Source of the DNA: Cryomorphaceae bacterium
Lineage (GTDB): Bacteria; Bacteroidota; Bacteroidia; Flavobacteriales; Schleiferiaceae
Length of the DNA stretch: 15,023 bases
NCBI GenBank assembly: GCA_003445735.1
Contig: DMCR01000013.1
Location: 1-15,023, forward strand
Direction of reading: 5' to 3'
Of the stretch, positions 1 through 7,989 are shown piece by piece. Both the position numbers and the translations under genes were made by a program. The number at the start of each line of letters is the position of its first letter. The first letter of the stretch is position 1. The notes under the pieces were generated by a model, which was not told the origin of the DNA, ran no database searches, and worked only from the letters and a program-made list of their open reading frames with translations.

Positions 1-218
1 GTGTGTGGCTCCCTAGTATCCTCCAACACATGAACATTCACACCATTTGCAGTAAGGGCAGCCACGACGTGTTCAAATTCCGCTAGTGCTTTATCTTGGT
101 CCGAAGCACCAGTGGCAGCTTCCTTATTTTGATAGAAATTATCTACTGCAGTTTGTGCGTTCATACCAAAACGAACGGGACGAACCATAAGGATATGTGA
201 ACTGGCGTTATTCGTCAT
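1..218 (-). CDS. ctlX: Citrulline utilization hydrolase CtlX (N-terminal part, runs off left edge)
   Basis: My reverse-strand translation from the ATG at 218-216 gives 72 codons before the window ends. It begins MTNNASSHILMVRPVRFGMN and continues with AQTAVDNFYQ. The ILMVRPVxFxMNxQTAVxNxYQ pattern is how Bacteroidota CtlX proteins begin, as I recall the family. CtlX belongs to the guanidino-group-modifying (ADI/amidinotransferase fold) superfamily and hydrolyses citrulline to ornithine, CO2 and ammonia in the cytoplasm. The catalytic Cys and His lie beyond the edge, so activity cannot be judged here. The gene starts inside the 3' end of the upstream amidinotransferase gene with an 11-base overlap in a different frame, which implies co-transcription and probably translational coupling. 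It is too short for an automatic length cut-off but is clearly coding. The exact function of the adjacent enzyme affects how the pair should be read. Confidence 0.85.
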   Translation of the reverse strand, partial: MTNNASSHILMVRPVRFGMNAQTAVDNFYQNKEAATGASDQDKALAEFEHVVAALTANGVNVHVLEDTREPH

Positions 219-1131
219 AAGCTCTTTGTAGTGGCATGGTGCTGCAACGCAGCAGACCACCCATTTTTGCGATTTCGTCGTAATTGACCAAATGAGTTGT
301 GTATCCCTTCTTCACTAACCATTGGTCTAGTTTAGTTGAGGATGCCGGTAGAATGATATCATTAGGACTCACGCTAAAAAAGTTAGTATTTAAATCGTAC
401 GCCTCATCGGCATCACATTCATACATATTTTCTTCGCCAAAAAATGTCTTCAACCACTGCACATCCTTTGGATGCTTGAACAGATGTGGTGCGATCACGG
501 CGCCCCTGCCGATGGGTTGGAATGCGCAATCCAAATGCAAACTTCCTTCACGAGGATTCGTATCGTCCTTAAGCAGCTCAAATCCTTTGAATTCTTTTGC
601 TGGGAATTCGTCGTTAAGGTATTCCATACCTGCATAATTCGTGCGTGCCGTTTTATAGAGATCGAAATCTTTATCATTACTTACCCCTAGAAATATGTGA
701 TCATTGTGTACGATCACATCTCCACCTTCCACGTGACAGCCCGAAGGCATCAAGATGATTTGAGCCGAATCTATACCGGCTTCAATGAGGGCCATTGCAT
801 CGCGTTCCTCTGCACGATTATCGATGATATTAGGAATAATGAACTGATTCTCAATAACAAAAGCAATGTCCCGAGCAAAAACCTGGTTCAAAGCAGGCAA
901 TGCCTCGGGACGCAATACCTGTGCGTCTAAAGACTCTAAAGCCTCTATCAAACCTTTCATTTGCTCCATACAATCCTCCTCTGAAGGATAGTTATTTAGT
1001 TGAACGGATTCATAGCTCCGCGCATCGTAGCAATCCTCGAGTTCAGGAGTCCCTCCCATTCTTCGCGCCACGCCCACGACAACACTAAGCAACCTTCCGT
1101 ATTCGTTATGAATTTGCGGTTGTATCTGCAT
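208..1131 (-). CDS. Amidinotransferase / arginine-deiminase-fold hydrolase
   Basis: A 307-residue protein of the guanidino-group-modifying superfamily. It shows the usual landmarks in order (numbered from the ATG at 1131): FARD around 85-88, EGGD around 135-138, HLD with the likely catalytic His at 199, and GGLLRCS with the likely nucleophile Cys at 296, close to the C-terminus. These are the Asp, Glu, His and Cys positions used by arginine deiminases, dimethylarginine hydrolases and amidinotransferases. The substrate cannot be read from sequence; arginine or a methylated arginine is the likeliest. The frame is open to a TTG at 1152, but that codon lies inside the -7 promoter element at 1157-1150, so the ATG at 1131 is preferred. 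The stop overlaps the start of ctlX. Together they could turn arginine into citrulline and then ornithine without the carbamoyl-phosphate route; that pathway is inferred. Confidence 0.85.
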   Translation of the reverse strand: MQIQPQIHNEYGRLLSVVVGVARRMGGTPELEDCYDARSYESVQLNNYPSEEDCMEQMKGLIEALESLDAQVLRPEALPALNQVFARDIAFVIENQFIIPNIIDNRAEERDAMALIEAGIDSAQIILMPSGCHVEGGDVIVHNDHIFLGVSNDKDFDLYKTARTNYAGMEYLNDEFPAKEFKGFELLKDDTNPREGSLHLDCAFQPIGRGAVIAPHLFKHPKDVQWLKTFFGEENMYECDADEAYDLNTNFFSVSPNDIILPASSTKLDQWLVKKGYTTHLVNYDEIAKMGGLLRCSTMPLQRAYDE

Positions 1132-1149
1132 GCATTGAGGTTTAAGCGA

Positions 1150-1157
1150 CAAAAATA
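1150..1157 (-). promoter_or_regulatory. -7 promoter element (TATTTTTG) for the amidinotransferase-ctlX unit
   Basis: Read on the minus strand this is TATTTTTG, an exact match to the Bacteroidota -7 consensus TAnnTTTG. It lies 19 bases before the ATG at 1131, leaving a short leader. No convincing -33 TTG was seen at the usual distance. It overlaps the TTG at 1152-1150 that would otherwise extend the gene, which argues against that start. Confidence 0.5.
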
Positions 1158-1216
1158 GGACTTAAAAGTGTTGATAACGCTATTCAACCGCCCGAGTTTA
1201 CTAATACTTGAGACAT

Positions 1217-1224
1217 TATTTTTG
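1217..1224 (+). promoter_or_regulatory. -7 promoter element (TATTTTTG) for the ftsK operon
   Basis: An exact match to the Bacteroidota -7 consensus TAnnTTTG, and the same octamer as the divergent element at 1157-1150. It ends 21 bases before the ATG of ftsK, so transcription would begin around 1231 and give a leader of about 15 bases. A TTTA at 1197-1200 is a weak -33 candidate at a somewhat short spacing. Confidence 0.5.
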
Positions 1225-1245
1225 AAAAAACATCCTAAGTCAGCT

Positions 1246-3645
1246 ATGGCGAAAAAAGCAACGTCTTCGAAGTCAAAATCACCCTCCAAAATTCAACTGC
1301 GTTTTCAAGAATTGAATTCGAATTGGAAGGAAATCTCCGGTGACCCAACCGTTAAAGTATTTACGGCCGTTTTATTCATTTTCTTAGGATTATTTACCCT
1401 GGTTTCTAGTTTGAGTTTTATGGCCAATTGGTCCAAAGACTTCACCCTACAGTGGTCCTCCTCTATAAACGATCATACCGATATTGGAAACGTTTTCGGA
1501 TTATTAGGGCATAACCTGGGTTGGATTTTTATTATGCAAGGCTTTGGTCTTAGCACTCTTGTTTTTCCCGTTTGGTTTATAGCAGTGGGTGCGCGCAATG
1601 CGTTTGCTTTAGTTCGAATTAAACCTGCAAAGCTTCTGCTCCACATGATCTTTTTCGCCTTGCTCGGAAGTACATTGATCGCATGGGCGGTGCCTTCACA
1701 CCCAACATTATGGAGCGGGCTTTCAGGACATTATATATATCATCACTTGGCCATTATCGCGGGACATATGGGAGTGATACTCATTGGGTTCGTCGCCTTA
1801 CTACTATACGTTGTAGTGGTCAGGCAGTTGGAAACCCTCCGTTTACCAAAGAAGCATAAAACAGACGATAGTACTGCTGAAGATGAGGAACCTGAGGAGC
1901 AAGTCATTGAGTTTAACAACGAGTTAGATGAGGAACCTTGGACTCCAGAATCAGCACCAGTAGAATTAGAGGAAGAAATCTTACCTGGGCCAGAAATGGT
2001 CATTGCTGACCATTCTCAGGAACCTAGAGCCATTAAAATTGAAGAAGACACTGAAGGGGATAACATTGATGTGAAGGTTGAGGTACATCAAGAATTGGTA
2101 GAAGATGATAAAGCCATCAATAAAAAAGTCAAAGATTTTGGGGAATACGACCCTACCCTTGACTTGAGCAGATTCCAACTACCGAAGATTGATTTACTCC
2201 AACAATACGGTGATGGACAGATTACCTTTGATAAAGACGAGATTGAAGACAACAAAAACCGCATTGTCGAGACGCTTCAGAACTACAATATTGAAATCAA
2301 GGAAATCAAAGCTACCATAGGCCCTACTGTCACCTTATATGAGATTGTACCTGCGGCTGGTATTCGCATTTCCAAGATCAAAAACTTGGAAGATGATATC
2401 GCCTTGAGCCTCGCAGCACTCGGTATTCGTATTATCGCTCCTATTCCTGGAAAAGGGACAATTGGTATTGAGGTGCCTAACGCCAATCCACAAGTGGTCA
2501 GTATGCGTCAAGTCATTGCTTCAAAGAAATTCCAAGAAGCGAAAATGGAATTACCTGTAGCAATGGGACGTACCATCACGAATGAGAACTTCATTTTTGA
2601 CTTGGCCAAAATGCCACACCTATTGATGGCTGGAGCTACTGGACAAGGCAAGTCTGTGGGATTGAACGCCATTCTCACCTCATTGCTCTACAAGAAGCAC
2701 CCGAGCCAATTAAAATTCGTCCTCGTCGATCCTAAAAAAGTCGAGCTCACGCTCTACAATAAAATTGAACGTCATTATTTGGCCATTTTGCCAGATTCGG
2801 ACGAAGCAATCATTACGGATACGACGAAGGTTATATATACATTGAATAGCCTTTGTATTGAGATGGACAACCGCTATGAATTACTCAAATCTGCAATGGT
2901 CCGGAATATTAAGGAGTACAATGCAAAGTTTATTGCACGTCGTCTAAATCCAGAAGAAGGCCACAAATATCTACCCTATATCGTTCTCGTTATTGATGAG
3001 TTCGCAGATCTAATTATGACTGCAGGTAAAGAAGTAGAAATGCCCATTGCCCGACTTGCGCAGCTTGCTCATGCCATTGGTATCCACCTGATAGTCGCCA
3101 CCCAGCGTCCATCTGTGAATGTTATTACCGGCATAATCAAGGCGAACTTCCCAGCACGTGCAGCTTTCCGCGTTACCTCAAAGATTGATTCTCGAACCAT
3201 TCTTGATGCAGGTGGCGCCGATCAGCTCATCGGTAAAGGTGATATGCTCTTCTCTCAAGGATCAGATTTGGTCAGATTACAATGTGCCTTTGTCGATACG
3301 CCAGAAGTCGAAGAGATTTGTGATTTTATTGGTAACCAACAGGCCTATCCTACAGCATACCAACTTCCAGAGTACGCGGGTGAAGAAGGCGGAGGTGTCG
3401 GAGATATAGATCCTTCTGAAAGAGATGCCTTATTTACAGATGCCGCTATATTGGTGGTACAAACGCAGCAAGGATCAACATCCATGATTCAACGTAAACT
3501 GAAGCTAGGATACAACAGAGCTGGTCGTATTGTGGACCAATTAGAAGCTGCTGGTATACTAGGTCCATTCGAAGGATCAAAAGCTCGACAAGTATTAGTG
3601 CCTGATGAAATGGCATTGGAACAGAAATTGAACGGAGATGCGTAA
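1246..3645 (+). CDS. ftsK: DNA translocase FtsK
   Basis: A 799-residue FtsK/SpoIIIE translocase, which pumps chromosomal DNA at the division septum and helps resolve chromosome dimers. The N-terminus has a basic stretch and four membrane helices near residues 38-59, 90-120, 129-150 and 168-192. An acidic Glu/Asp/Pro-rich linker follows (about 205-294), then the alpha/beta motor with Walker A GATGQGKSV (463-471), Walker B YIVLVIDEFADL (578-589) and the family signature HLIVATQRPSV. The C-terminal gamma winged-helix domain (about 729-786), which reads polarity sequences in DNA, is complete. The linker is much shorter than in E. coli FtsK, as is normal outside enterobacteria. The frame is open back to a TTG at 1171 and a GTG at 1168, but the ATG at 1246 follows the -7 element and starts MAKKATSS, which is typical. 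It is the first gene of the operon. Confidence 0.97.
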   Translation: MAKKATSSKSKSPSKIQLRFQELNSNWKEISGDPTVKVFTAVLFIFLGLFTLVSSLSFMANWSKDFTLQWSSSINDHTDIGNVFGLLGHNLGWIFIMQGFGLSTLVFPVWFIAVGARNAFALVRIKPAKLLLHMIFFALLGSTLIAWAVPSHPTLWSGLSGHYIYHHLAIIAGHMGVILIGFVALLLYVVVVRQLETLRLPKKHKTDDSTAEDEEPEEQVIEFNNELDEEPWTPESAPVELEEEILPGPEMVIADHSQEPRAIKIEEDTEGDNIDVKVEVHQELVEDDKAINKKVKDFGEYDPTLDLSRFQLPKIDLLQQYGDGQITFDKDEIEDNKNRIVETLQNYNIEIKEIKATIGPTVTLYEIVPAAGIRISKIKNLEDDIALSLAALGIRIIAPIPGKGTIGIEVPNANPQVVSMRQVIASKKFQEAKMELPVAMGRTITNENFIFDLAKMPHLLMAGATGQGKSVGLNAILTSLLYKKHPSQLKFVLVDPKKVELTLYNKIERHYLAILPDSDEAIITDTTKVIYTLNSLCIEMDNRYELLKSAMVRNIKEYNAKFIARRLNPEEGHKYLPYIVLVIDEFADLIMTAGKEVEMPIARLAQLAHAIGIHLIVATQRPSVNVITGIIKANFPARAAFRVTSKIDSRTILDAGGADQLIGKGDMLFSQGSDLVRLQCAFVDTPEVEEICDFIGNQQAYPTAYQLPEYAGEEGGGVGDIDPSERDALFTDAAILVVQTQQGSTSMIQRKLKLGYNRAGRIVDQLEAAGILGPFEGSKARQVLVPDEMALEQKLNGDA

Positions 3646-3655
3646 ATTCGCCCCC

Positions 3656-4276
3656 ATGAAAATATTCACCTTTTTATTGTTGCCATTCATCTTAGTGGCA
3701 CAATCCCACAACGAAGCGAAAGACTTACTCAACATGGTTTATGAAAAAACCTTAAGCCTCGAAACACAGCATATCTCTTTCGTCAATACCATTGCAGCAC
3801 CAAGTAACGGGGGAATGAAAGAGCGTAGTTCGGATGGGGAATTGTATGCAATTGGCGAAAAGGTACGCATTAAAACCGATGCCTTTGAATTCCTCTCGGA
3901 TGGAAACAACGCCTATTTGATTTATCCTGAAGATGAGGAAATTGAGAAAACAGCATCCGGAGAAGAAACATCTCTTAGCCCCTCGGATATCTTGAAGAAC
4001 TATCAGAGTGGATACAGTTACAAGATGGCTGGAAAAGCTTCAGAAAATGGCAAATCAATACAATATGTTGTTCTAAAGCCCGTTGCTAGTGAAGAGGTTA
4101 AGGAAATTATGATCGGTATTGACACGAAAAACATGCTGCTCGAGAATTACACTCAGTTTGGAACCAATGGAATTAACACCGCATTCACGGTTAAAAAGTA
4201 TGAAGTGAACGTGCCCTTAAATGCCGAGATGTTCAACATCAGCGCTGAAGAGTTTGATGGATTTTATCGACTATAG
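3656..4276 (+). CDS. LolA-like outer-membrane lipoprotein carrier
   Basis: A 206-residue secreted protein. MKIFTFLLLPFILVAQ is a clean signal peptide, with cleavage likely after VA or near it, leaving a periplasmic protein of about 190 residues. This is the usual LolA length. The pattern of alternating strands, including EKVRIKTDAFEFLSDG, NAYLIYPEDEEIEKT and the closing NVPLNAEMFNI segment, resembles the LolA/LolB half-barrel that shields lipoprotein acyl chains between the inner and outer membranes. Family similarity is moderate and there is no unique catalytic motif to confirm it. An in-frame ATG at 3638 inside ftsK would add MRKFAP before the signal peptide; I prefer 3656 because the signal peptide then starts correctly. 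The gene follows ftsK by 10 bases and precedes the permease by 2 bases, an order common in flavobacteria. Confidence 0.85.
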   Translation: MKIFTFLLLPFILVAQSHNEAKDLLNMVYEKTLSLETQHISFVNTIAAPSNGGMKERSSDGELYAIGEKVRIKTDAFEFLSDGNNAYLIYPEDEEIEKTASGEETSLSPSDILKNYQSGYSYKMAGKASENGKSIQYVVLKPVASEEVKEIMIGIDTKNMLLENYTQFGTNGINTAFTVKKYEVNVPLNAEMFNISAEEFDGFYRL

Positions 4277-4278
4277 GA

Positions 4279-5703
4279 ATGAATAAATTAGACTGGTACG
4301 TCTTGAAAAGTTACGTAAGACCATTACTCCCCACTGTGGGAATTATGGTCTTTTTCTTTTTGATGCAAATGGTTTGGAAGTACGTAGATGACCTTGCAGG
4401 TAAAGGCATTGAATGGTACGTTCTTCTTGAACTTATGATGTATTGGGCTGCCAGCGTCGTTCCATTTGCACTACCGGTAAGTGTTTTATTTGCCTCCCTC
4501 CTCACCTTTGGAAATTTTGGCGAGCATTATGAAATGGCCGCAATGAAGAGCTCCGGAATCAGCTTATTTAGAGGCATTCGCTCGCTAATCATCTTAAATA
4601 TTGGAATCGCTGTAGGTGCCTTCTATTTCTACAATGATGTTATTCCTGTGGCCAATTTGAAAGGCCAAAGCCTCTTGATAAACATCTCTAAGAGCAAGCC
4701 TGCCTTCCATATTACCCCCGGCATCTTCTACAATGGATTCGAGGGATATTCTATCAAGATTGGGGAAAAATCGGGAGATGGAGAGCAAGAACTCCAAGAA
4801 ATCTATATCTACGACCACAAGGAGAATAAGAAAGGTAACCATAAAGTCCTCACGGCTGCAACTGGCATTATGCGCACAGTGGCCAATGATCAATTCCTCG
4901 AGATTGAACTGCACGATGGGGCAACCTTTGAGGATATTGTGAAGGCAGATCGTGAGGAACGCAAAAAGATGCCGTGGGCGCGTAGTAAGTTTGATACTGC
5001 TTACATTAGATTCAATCTTGGCGGTTTTGATAATCCAAACCTATACAAAACTCGAAGGCGTGACTTCATGATGCTGAATGCCCAGCAGTTAAAACGCAAA
5101 GCGGATACGTTAAATGATCAAATGATTGAACGTGAGGCGAACTTCAAAAAGAACTTAACGGGCAAGTATAAGTTTGACTATATCAATCCAGAGACCGCAA
5201 ATGCCACGCAAGCCTTGAGAGATGATATCATGAAAAATCTACTTAGCGGTATGCGATTACGAGCTTCACAAAACGCTATTCGATTGGCAAGGTCTAATCT
5301 TGATTACCTTAGACAAATGGAGCGTGAGATGGATTGGCGAAACGAAACTAGGCTGCGACATTGGTTGGAGTATTATAAAAAGTTCGCTCTAGGTGCAAGT
5401 GTACTGATCATGTTCTTCATCGGTGCACCTTTAGGAAGTATCATTCGCAAAGGTGGTATAGGTTTGCCTTTGGTCATTAGCACTGTGGCATTCTTGATCT
5501 TCCATGTATTGAACACTACCTTCGAAAAAATGGGACGTGAGGAGCTGATGGGTCCACTCATTGCTACCTGGCTACCGTCTATGATATTGGCGCCCATTGC
5601 ATTGTGGTTGACCTATAGCGCTTCTACAGATAAAGCCCTGATTTCGGGGGAATGGTTTAGTACCATTGCGGCGAAATTGTACCGGAAGAAGGATGAAGAA
5701 TAA
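4279..5703 (+). CDS. LptF/LptG (YjgP/YjgQ) family permease
   Basis: A 474-residue inner-membrane protein of the family forming the LptF/LptG half of the LPS-extracting ABC transporter, working with LptB and LptC. It starts LDWYVLKSYVRPLL, a typical amphipathic lead-in, followed by three helices (about 15-35, 52-76, 100-118), a periplasmic jellyroll region (about 125-255), and three C-terminal helices (about 368-386, 395-413, 425-446). The conserved loop FFIGAPLGSIIRKGGIGLP at 379-397 is diagnostic. Between jellyroll and helix 4 sits a charged, probably coiled-coil insert (about 258-360) that makes the protein about 100 residues longer than E. coli LptF or LptG. Whether it plays the F or the G role cannot be decided from one sequence, so no symbol is given. 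The start is 2 bases after the LolA-like gene. Confidence 0.92.
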   Translation: MNKLDWYVLKSYVRPLLPTVGIMVFFFLMQMVWKYVDDLAGKGIEWYVLLELMMYWAASVVPFALPVSVLFASLLTFGNFGEHYEMAAMKSSGISLFRGIRSLIILNIGIAVGAFYFYNDVIPVANLKGQSLLINISKSKPAFHITPGIFYNGFEGYSIKIGEKSGDGEQELQEIYIYDHKENKKGNHKVLTAATGIMRTVANDQFLEIELHDGATFEDIVKADREERKKMPWARSKFDTAYIRFNLGGFDNPNLYKTRRRDFMMLNAQQLKRKADTLNDQMIEREANFKKNLTGKYKFDYINPETANATQALRDDIMKNLLSGMRLRASQNAIRLARSNLDYLRQMEREMDWRNETRLRHWLEYYKKFALGASVLIMFFIGAPLGSIIRKGGIGLPLVISTVAFLIFHVLNTTFEKMGREELMGPLIATWLPSMILAPIALWLTYSASTDKALISGEWFSTIAAKLYRKKDEE

Positions 5704-6862
5704 GGTTCTCATTCTCTCGAACAAACTCCCCTATCCTAGTGATGACGGAAGTTCTATAGCCATGGCTCGGTTGCTTGAGACCTTGCTAATGAAGGAATTA
5801 GACCTACATTATTTTGCCATAAATACCGACAAGCATTACAAGGATGTGGAGATCAGTCTCGCGCATCAACCTACTGTGAATTTTGAGGCTTTTGAGTGGA
5901 ATACCTCTCCTAAGGCGAGTACAGCGCTAGGTAATTTGACGACCAGCTTACCTTACCACGTCAGTCGCTTTTACATCCCTACCCTCATAAAACGACTAGA
6001 CGCTTTCGAAACCGATAGTTTCCATACGGTTATTTTGGAAGGCGCATTCATGGGTATGTATTTAAAAGAAGCCCGTCGCATTGGGAAACAAACCATTTTA
6101 CGTGCACATAACGTAGAGCATGAGATTTGGCAGCGATTGGCTGAGAATGCGCAAAATCCATTGAAACAATGGTATTTGAAGCTTCAATCTCGAAGATTGC
6201 AAGGTTTTGAGAGCCAATTATCCAATGCAGTCGACCAAATCTGGTGCATCTCCGAAAAGGACCAGCAATGGTTTAAATCTATTACTTCAGCCGCTTCTCT
6301 AATTCCGACAGCAGTAACACCCCAACCTGGACCAGAGAGTATTCATGCACTTCGTTGCCACCACTTAGGGGCATTGGATTGGGCCCCTTCTATCCAAGGA
6401 CTAAAATGGTTTATGACTGAAATCTGGCCCCAAGTATTGCAACTAGTGCCTCAAGCTGAATTTCACATTGCCGGGAACAATCCTCCCGAGAATTTTCAAT
6501 TCCCCAAACAGCAAAATATCTTTTTTCATGGACGTGTGGAGGACGCCACCGCATTCACCCACAATCATGGAATCAGCGTTATCCCTTTATTGGCCGGCTC
6601 TGGAATACGGATTAAGATCTTACAGAACAGTGCCTCAGCAGTGCCATCTATTTCTACTGCTATTGGAGCGGAGGGAATATATACTAAAGGCTCCAAGCAA
6701 GCTGTTATTGTTGAAACTTCAGCTGAGTTTGTTGAGGCCCTTGTAGATCTCATACAAAAGCCCGAGCATGCCTTAGCATTGGGACAAACGGCCCAAGAGG
6801 ATATTTTGAATAGGTTTGGAATGCAGCCTACATTGCATTGCATAGAAAAGGTATGGTCTTAG
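5693..6862 (+). CDS. GT4-type glycosyltransferase (GT-B fold)
   Basis: A 389-residue cytoplasmic or membrane-peripheral glycosyltransferase. The N-terminal Rossmann half opens with KVLILSNKLPYPSDDGSS, where the acceptor-side loop is expected, and contains RAHNVEH at 137-143, a motif seen in this subgroup. The C-terminal half has LGALDWAPSIQGLKWF (about 225-240) and the donor-binding segment VIPLLAGSGIRIKIL ending near 310. In close relatives the next residues are Glu-Ala-Met-Ala; here they are Gln-Asn-Ser-Ala, so the usual donor-ribose-binding Glu is Gln at 311. The start at 5693 lies within lptF/G, overlapping it by 11 bases, and the end overlaps the next glycosyltransferase by 10 bases. It probably adds a sugar to a surface glycan such as LPS or exopolysaccharide; donor and acceptor are unknown. 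Confidence 0.88.
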   Translation: MKNKVLILSNKLPYPSDDGSSIAMARLLETLLMKELDLHYFAINTDKHYKDVEISLAHQPTVNFEAFEWNTSPKASTALGNLTTSLPYHVSRFYIPTLIKRLDAFETDSFHTVILEGAFMGMYLKEARRIGKQTILRAHNVEHEIWQRLAENAQNPLKQWYLKLQSRRLQGFESQLSNAVDQIWCISEKDQQWFKSITSAASLIPTAVTPQPGPESIHALRCHHLGALDWAPSIQGLKWFMTEIWPQVLQLVPQAEFHIAGNNPPENFQFPKQQNIFFHGRVEDATAFTHNHGISVIPLLAGSGIRIKILQNSASAVPSISTAIGAEGIYTKGSKQAVIVETSAEFVEALVDLIQKPEHALALGQTAQEDILNRFGMQPTLHCIEKVWS

Positions 6863-7989
6863 TAGCAACAACAGTATTTTTTATTTGTCTCCTTTGGATT
6901 ACCATACCCTACTTGTGGTATCCGTTGTGGCAATTGGCCTTTCCAGGTAAACCTTTGGAAATCAATCCACCGAACTTCTTTCCGAAGGTGAGCGTAGTGT
7001 TTGCAGCGTATAACGAGCGTATGATCATTGAGGAAAAAATCAGGAGCATTTTCGCGTCACAATACCCACAAGATCTCATCGAGGTATGGATAGGCAGCGA
7101 CCTTTCAGATGACGGGCAGGACGATATCATTCGCGAGTTGCAAAAAGAATATCCTGGCCTGCACCTGCACATTAATGCCCAGCGATCAGGTAAGTCCGCC
7201 ACTATCAATAGATTGGTAGAACTGTGTACAGGTGAGATAATCGTTGCCACGGATGCGAATATCATTTTTGATGAGCATACATTGGTTGAATTGGCGGTTC
7301 CAATTATCTCCTCGCAAGCCACCGCCGTGGCGGGAACATTGACCTACGGCAAGGCAAAGACCACCGGCACCACAGCGACCACAGAGCGACAGTACCTTAC
7401 TATTGAGAATAAAATACGCCAATCTGAAAGCCAGAAATACGGATTTTGCTTGGGTATGGAAGGCGGTCTGTACAGCATGCGAAAATCCGCTTGGCAGCCT
7501 ATTCCTCCGCTTACCTTCATGGAAGATTTCTTTCAAACCGTCCAACTCATTCAGAACGACCAGCAAATCTACTACAGCGACACTGCCTTTGGATATGAAG
7601 ATGTGAGTACATCACTACAGGAGGAATTTAAACGTAAAAAGCGCATCAGCATTGGGAATTATCAAAACCTAAAGCGTTTCCGTGGTCTACTACTTAAAAA
7701 AGTCTATCCCTTTGGATGGATCTTTTTGTTCCATAAAATTCTGCGCTGGACCACTCCTCAAGCCATAATTATTGGGATCCTAGCCCTAATATTTACTCCA
7801 TTTGCGCTGCCAACATTTGTGGGTGTGGCGGTGTTATTGTCGTTGGAACTACTCTTCTATCGTGGTGCGGGTCCTTTAGTGTATTTTTGCGCAATGAATC
7901 TTGCAATGTTGCAAGGTTACCTAACCTACTTACAGGGGGTGTCGTCTAGTGTATGGCAACCCACCAAAAGAAATCAGGATGAGCCTTAA
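6853..7989 (+). CDS. GT2-family membrane glycosyltransferase
   Basis: A 378-residue GT-A-fold enzyme with one N-terminal helix (about 2-24) and a C-terminal membrane block (several helices between about 287 and 360), the layout of processive or lipid-acceptor GT2 enzymes. The core begins KVSVVFAAYNE at 45-55, followed by GSDLSDDG, then RSGKSATIN and ATDANIIF (the DxD position reads DAN at 134-136), and FMEDFFQT with the likely catalytic base near 224-225. A basic KRKKR run at 260-264 followed by GNYQN takes the place of the QxxRW acceptor motif. The reading frame is open from TTG at 6838, but the ATG at 6853 places the hydrophobic helix correctly. It overlaps the upstream transferase by 10 bases and ribB by 11, so the two transferases probably act in one glycan pathway. 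The product is not predictable. Confidence 0.9.
   Translation: MVLVATTVFFICLLWITIPYLWYPLWQLAFPGKPLEINPPNFFPKVSVVFAAYNERMIIEEKIRSIFASQYPQDLIEVWIGSDLSDDGQDDIIRELQKEYPGLHLHINAQRSGKSATINRLVELCTGEIIVATDANIIFDEHTLVELAVPIISSQATAVAGTLTYGKAKTTGTTATTERQYLTIENKIRQSESQKYGFCLGMEGGLYSMRKSAWQPIPPLTFMEDFFQTVQLIQNDQQIYYSDTAFGYEDVSTSLQEEFKRKKRISIGNYQNLKRFRGLLLKKVYPFGWIFLFHKILRWTTPQAIIIGILALIFTPFALPTFVGVAVLLSLELLFYRGAGPLVYFCAMNLAMLQGYLTYLQGVSSSVWQPTKRNQDEP

Noticed and set aside
1168..1245. Upstream extension of ftsK by 26 codons from a GTG or TTG codon
   Set aside because: The extension runs through the -7 promoter element and lacks resemblance to FtsK N-termini; the ATG at 1246 is normal.
1743..2003. Open frame on the minus strand opposite ftsK
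   Set aside because: It is a low-complexity Ser-rich shadow of the acidic linker, with no start signal or family resemblance.
6909..7566. Long minus-strand open frames opposite the GT2 gene
   Set aside because: Cys/Ser-rich composition and complete overlap with a well-supported glycosyltransferase show they are antisense artefacts.
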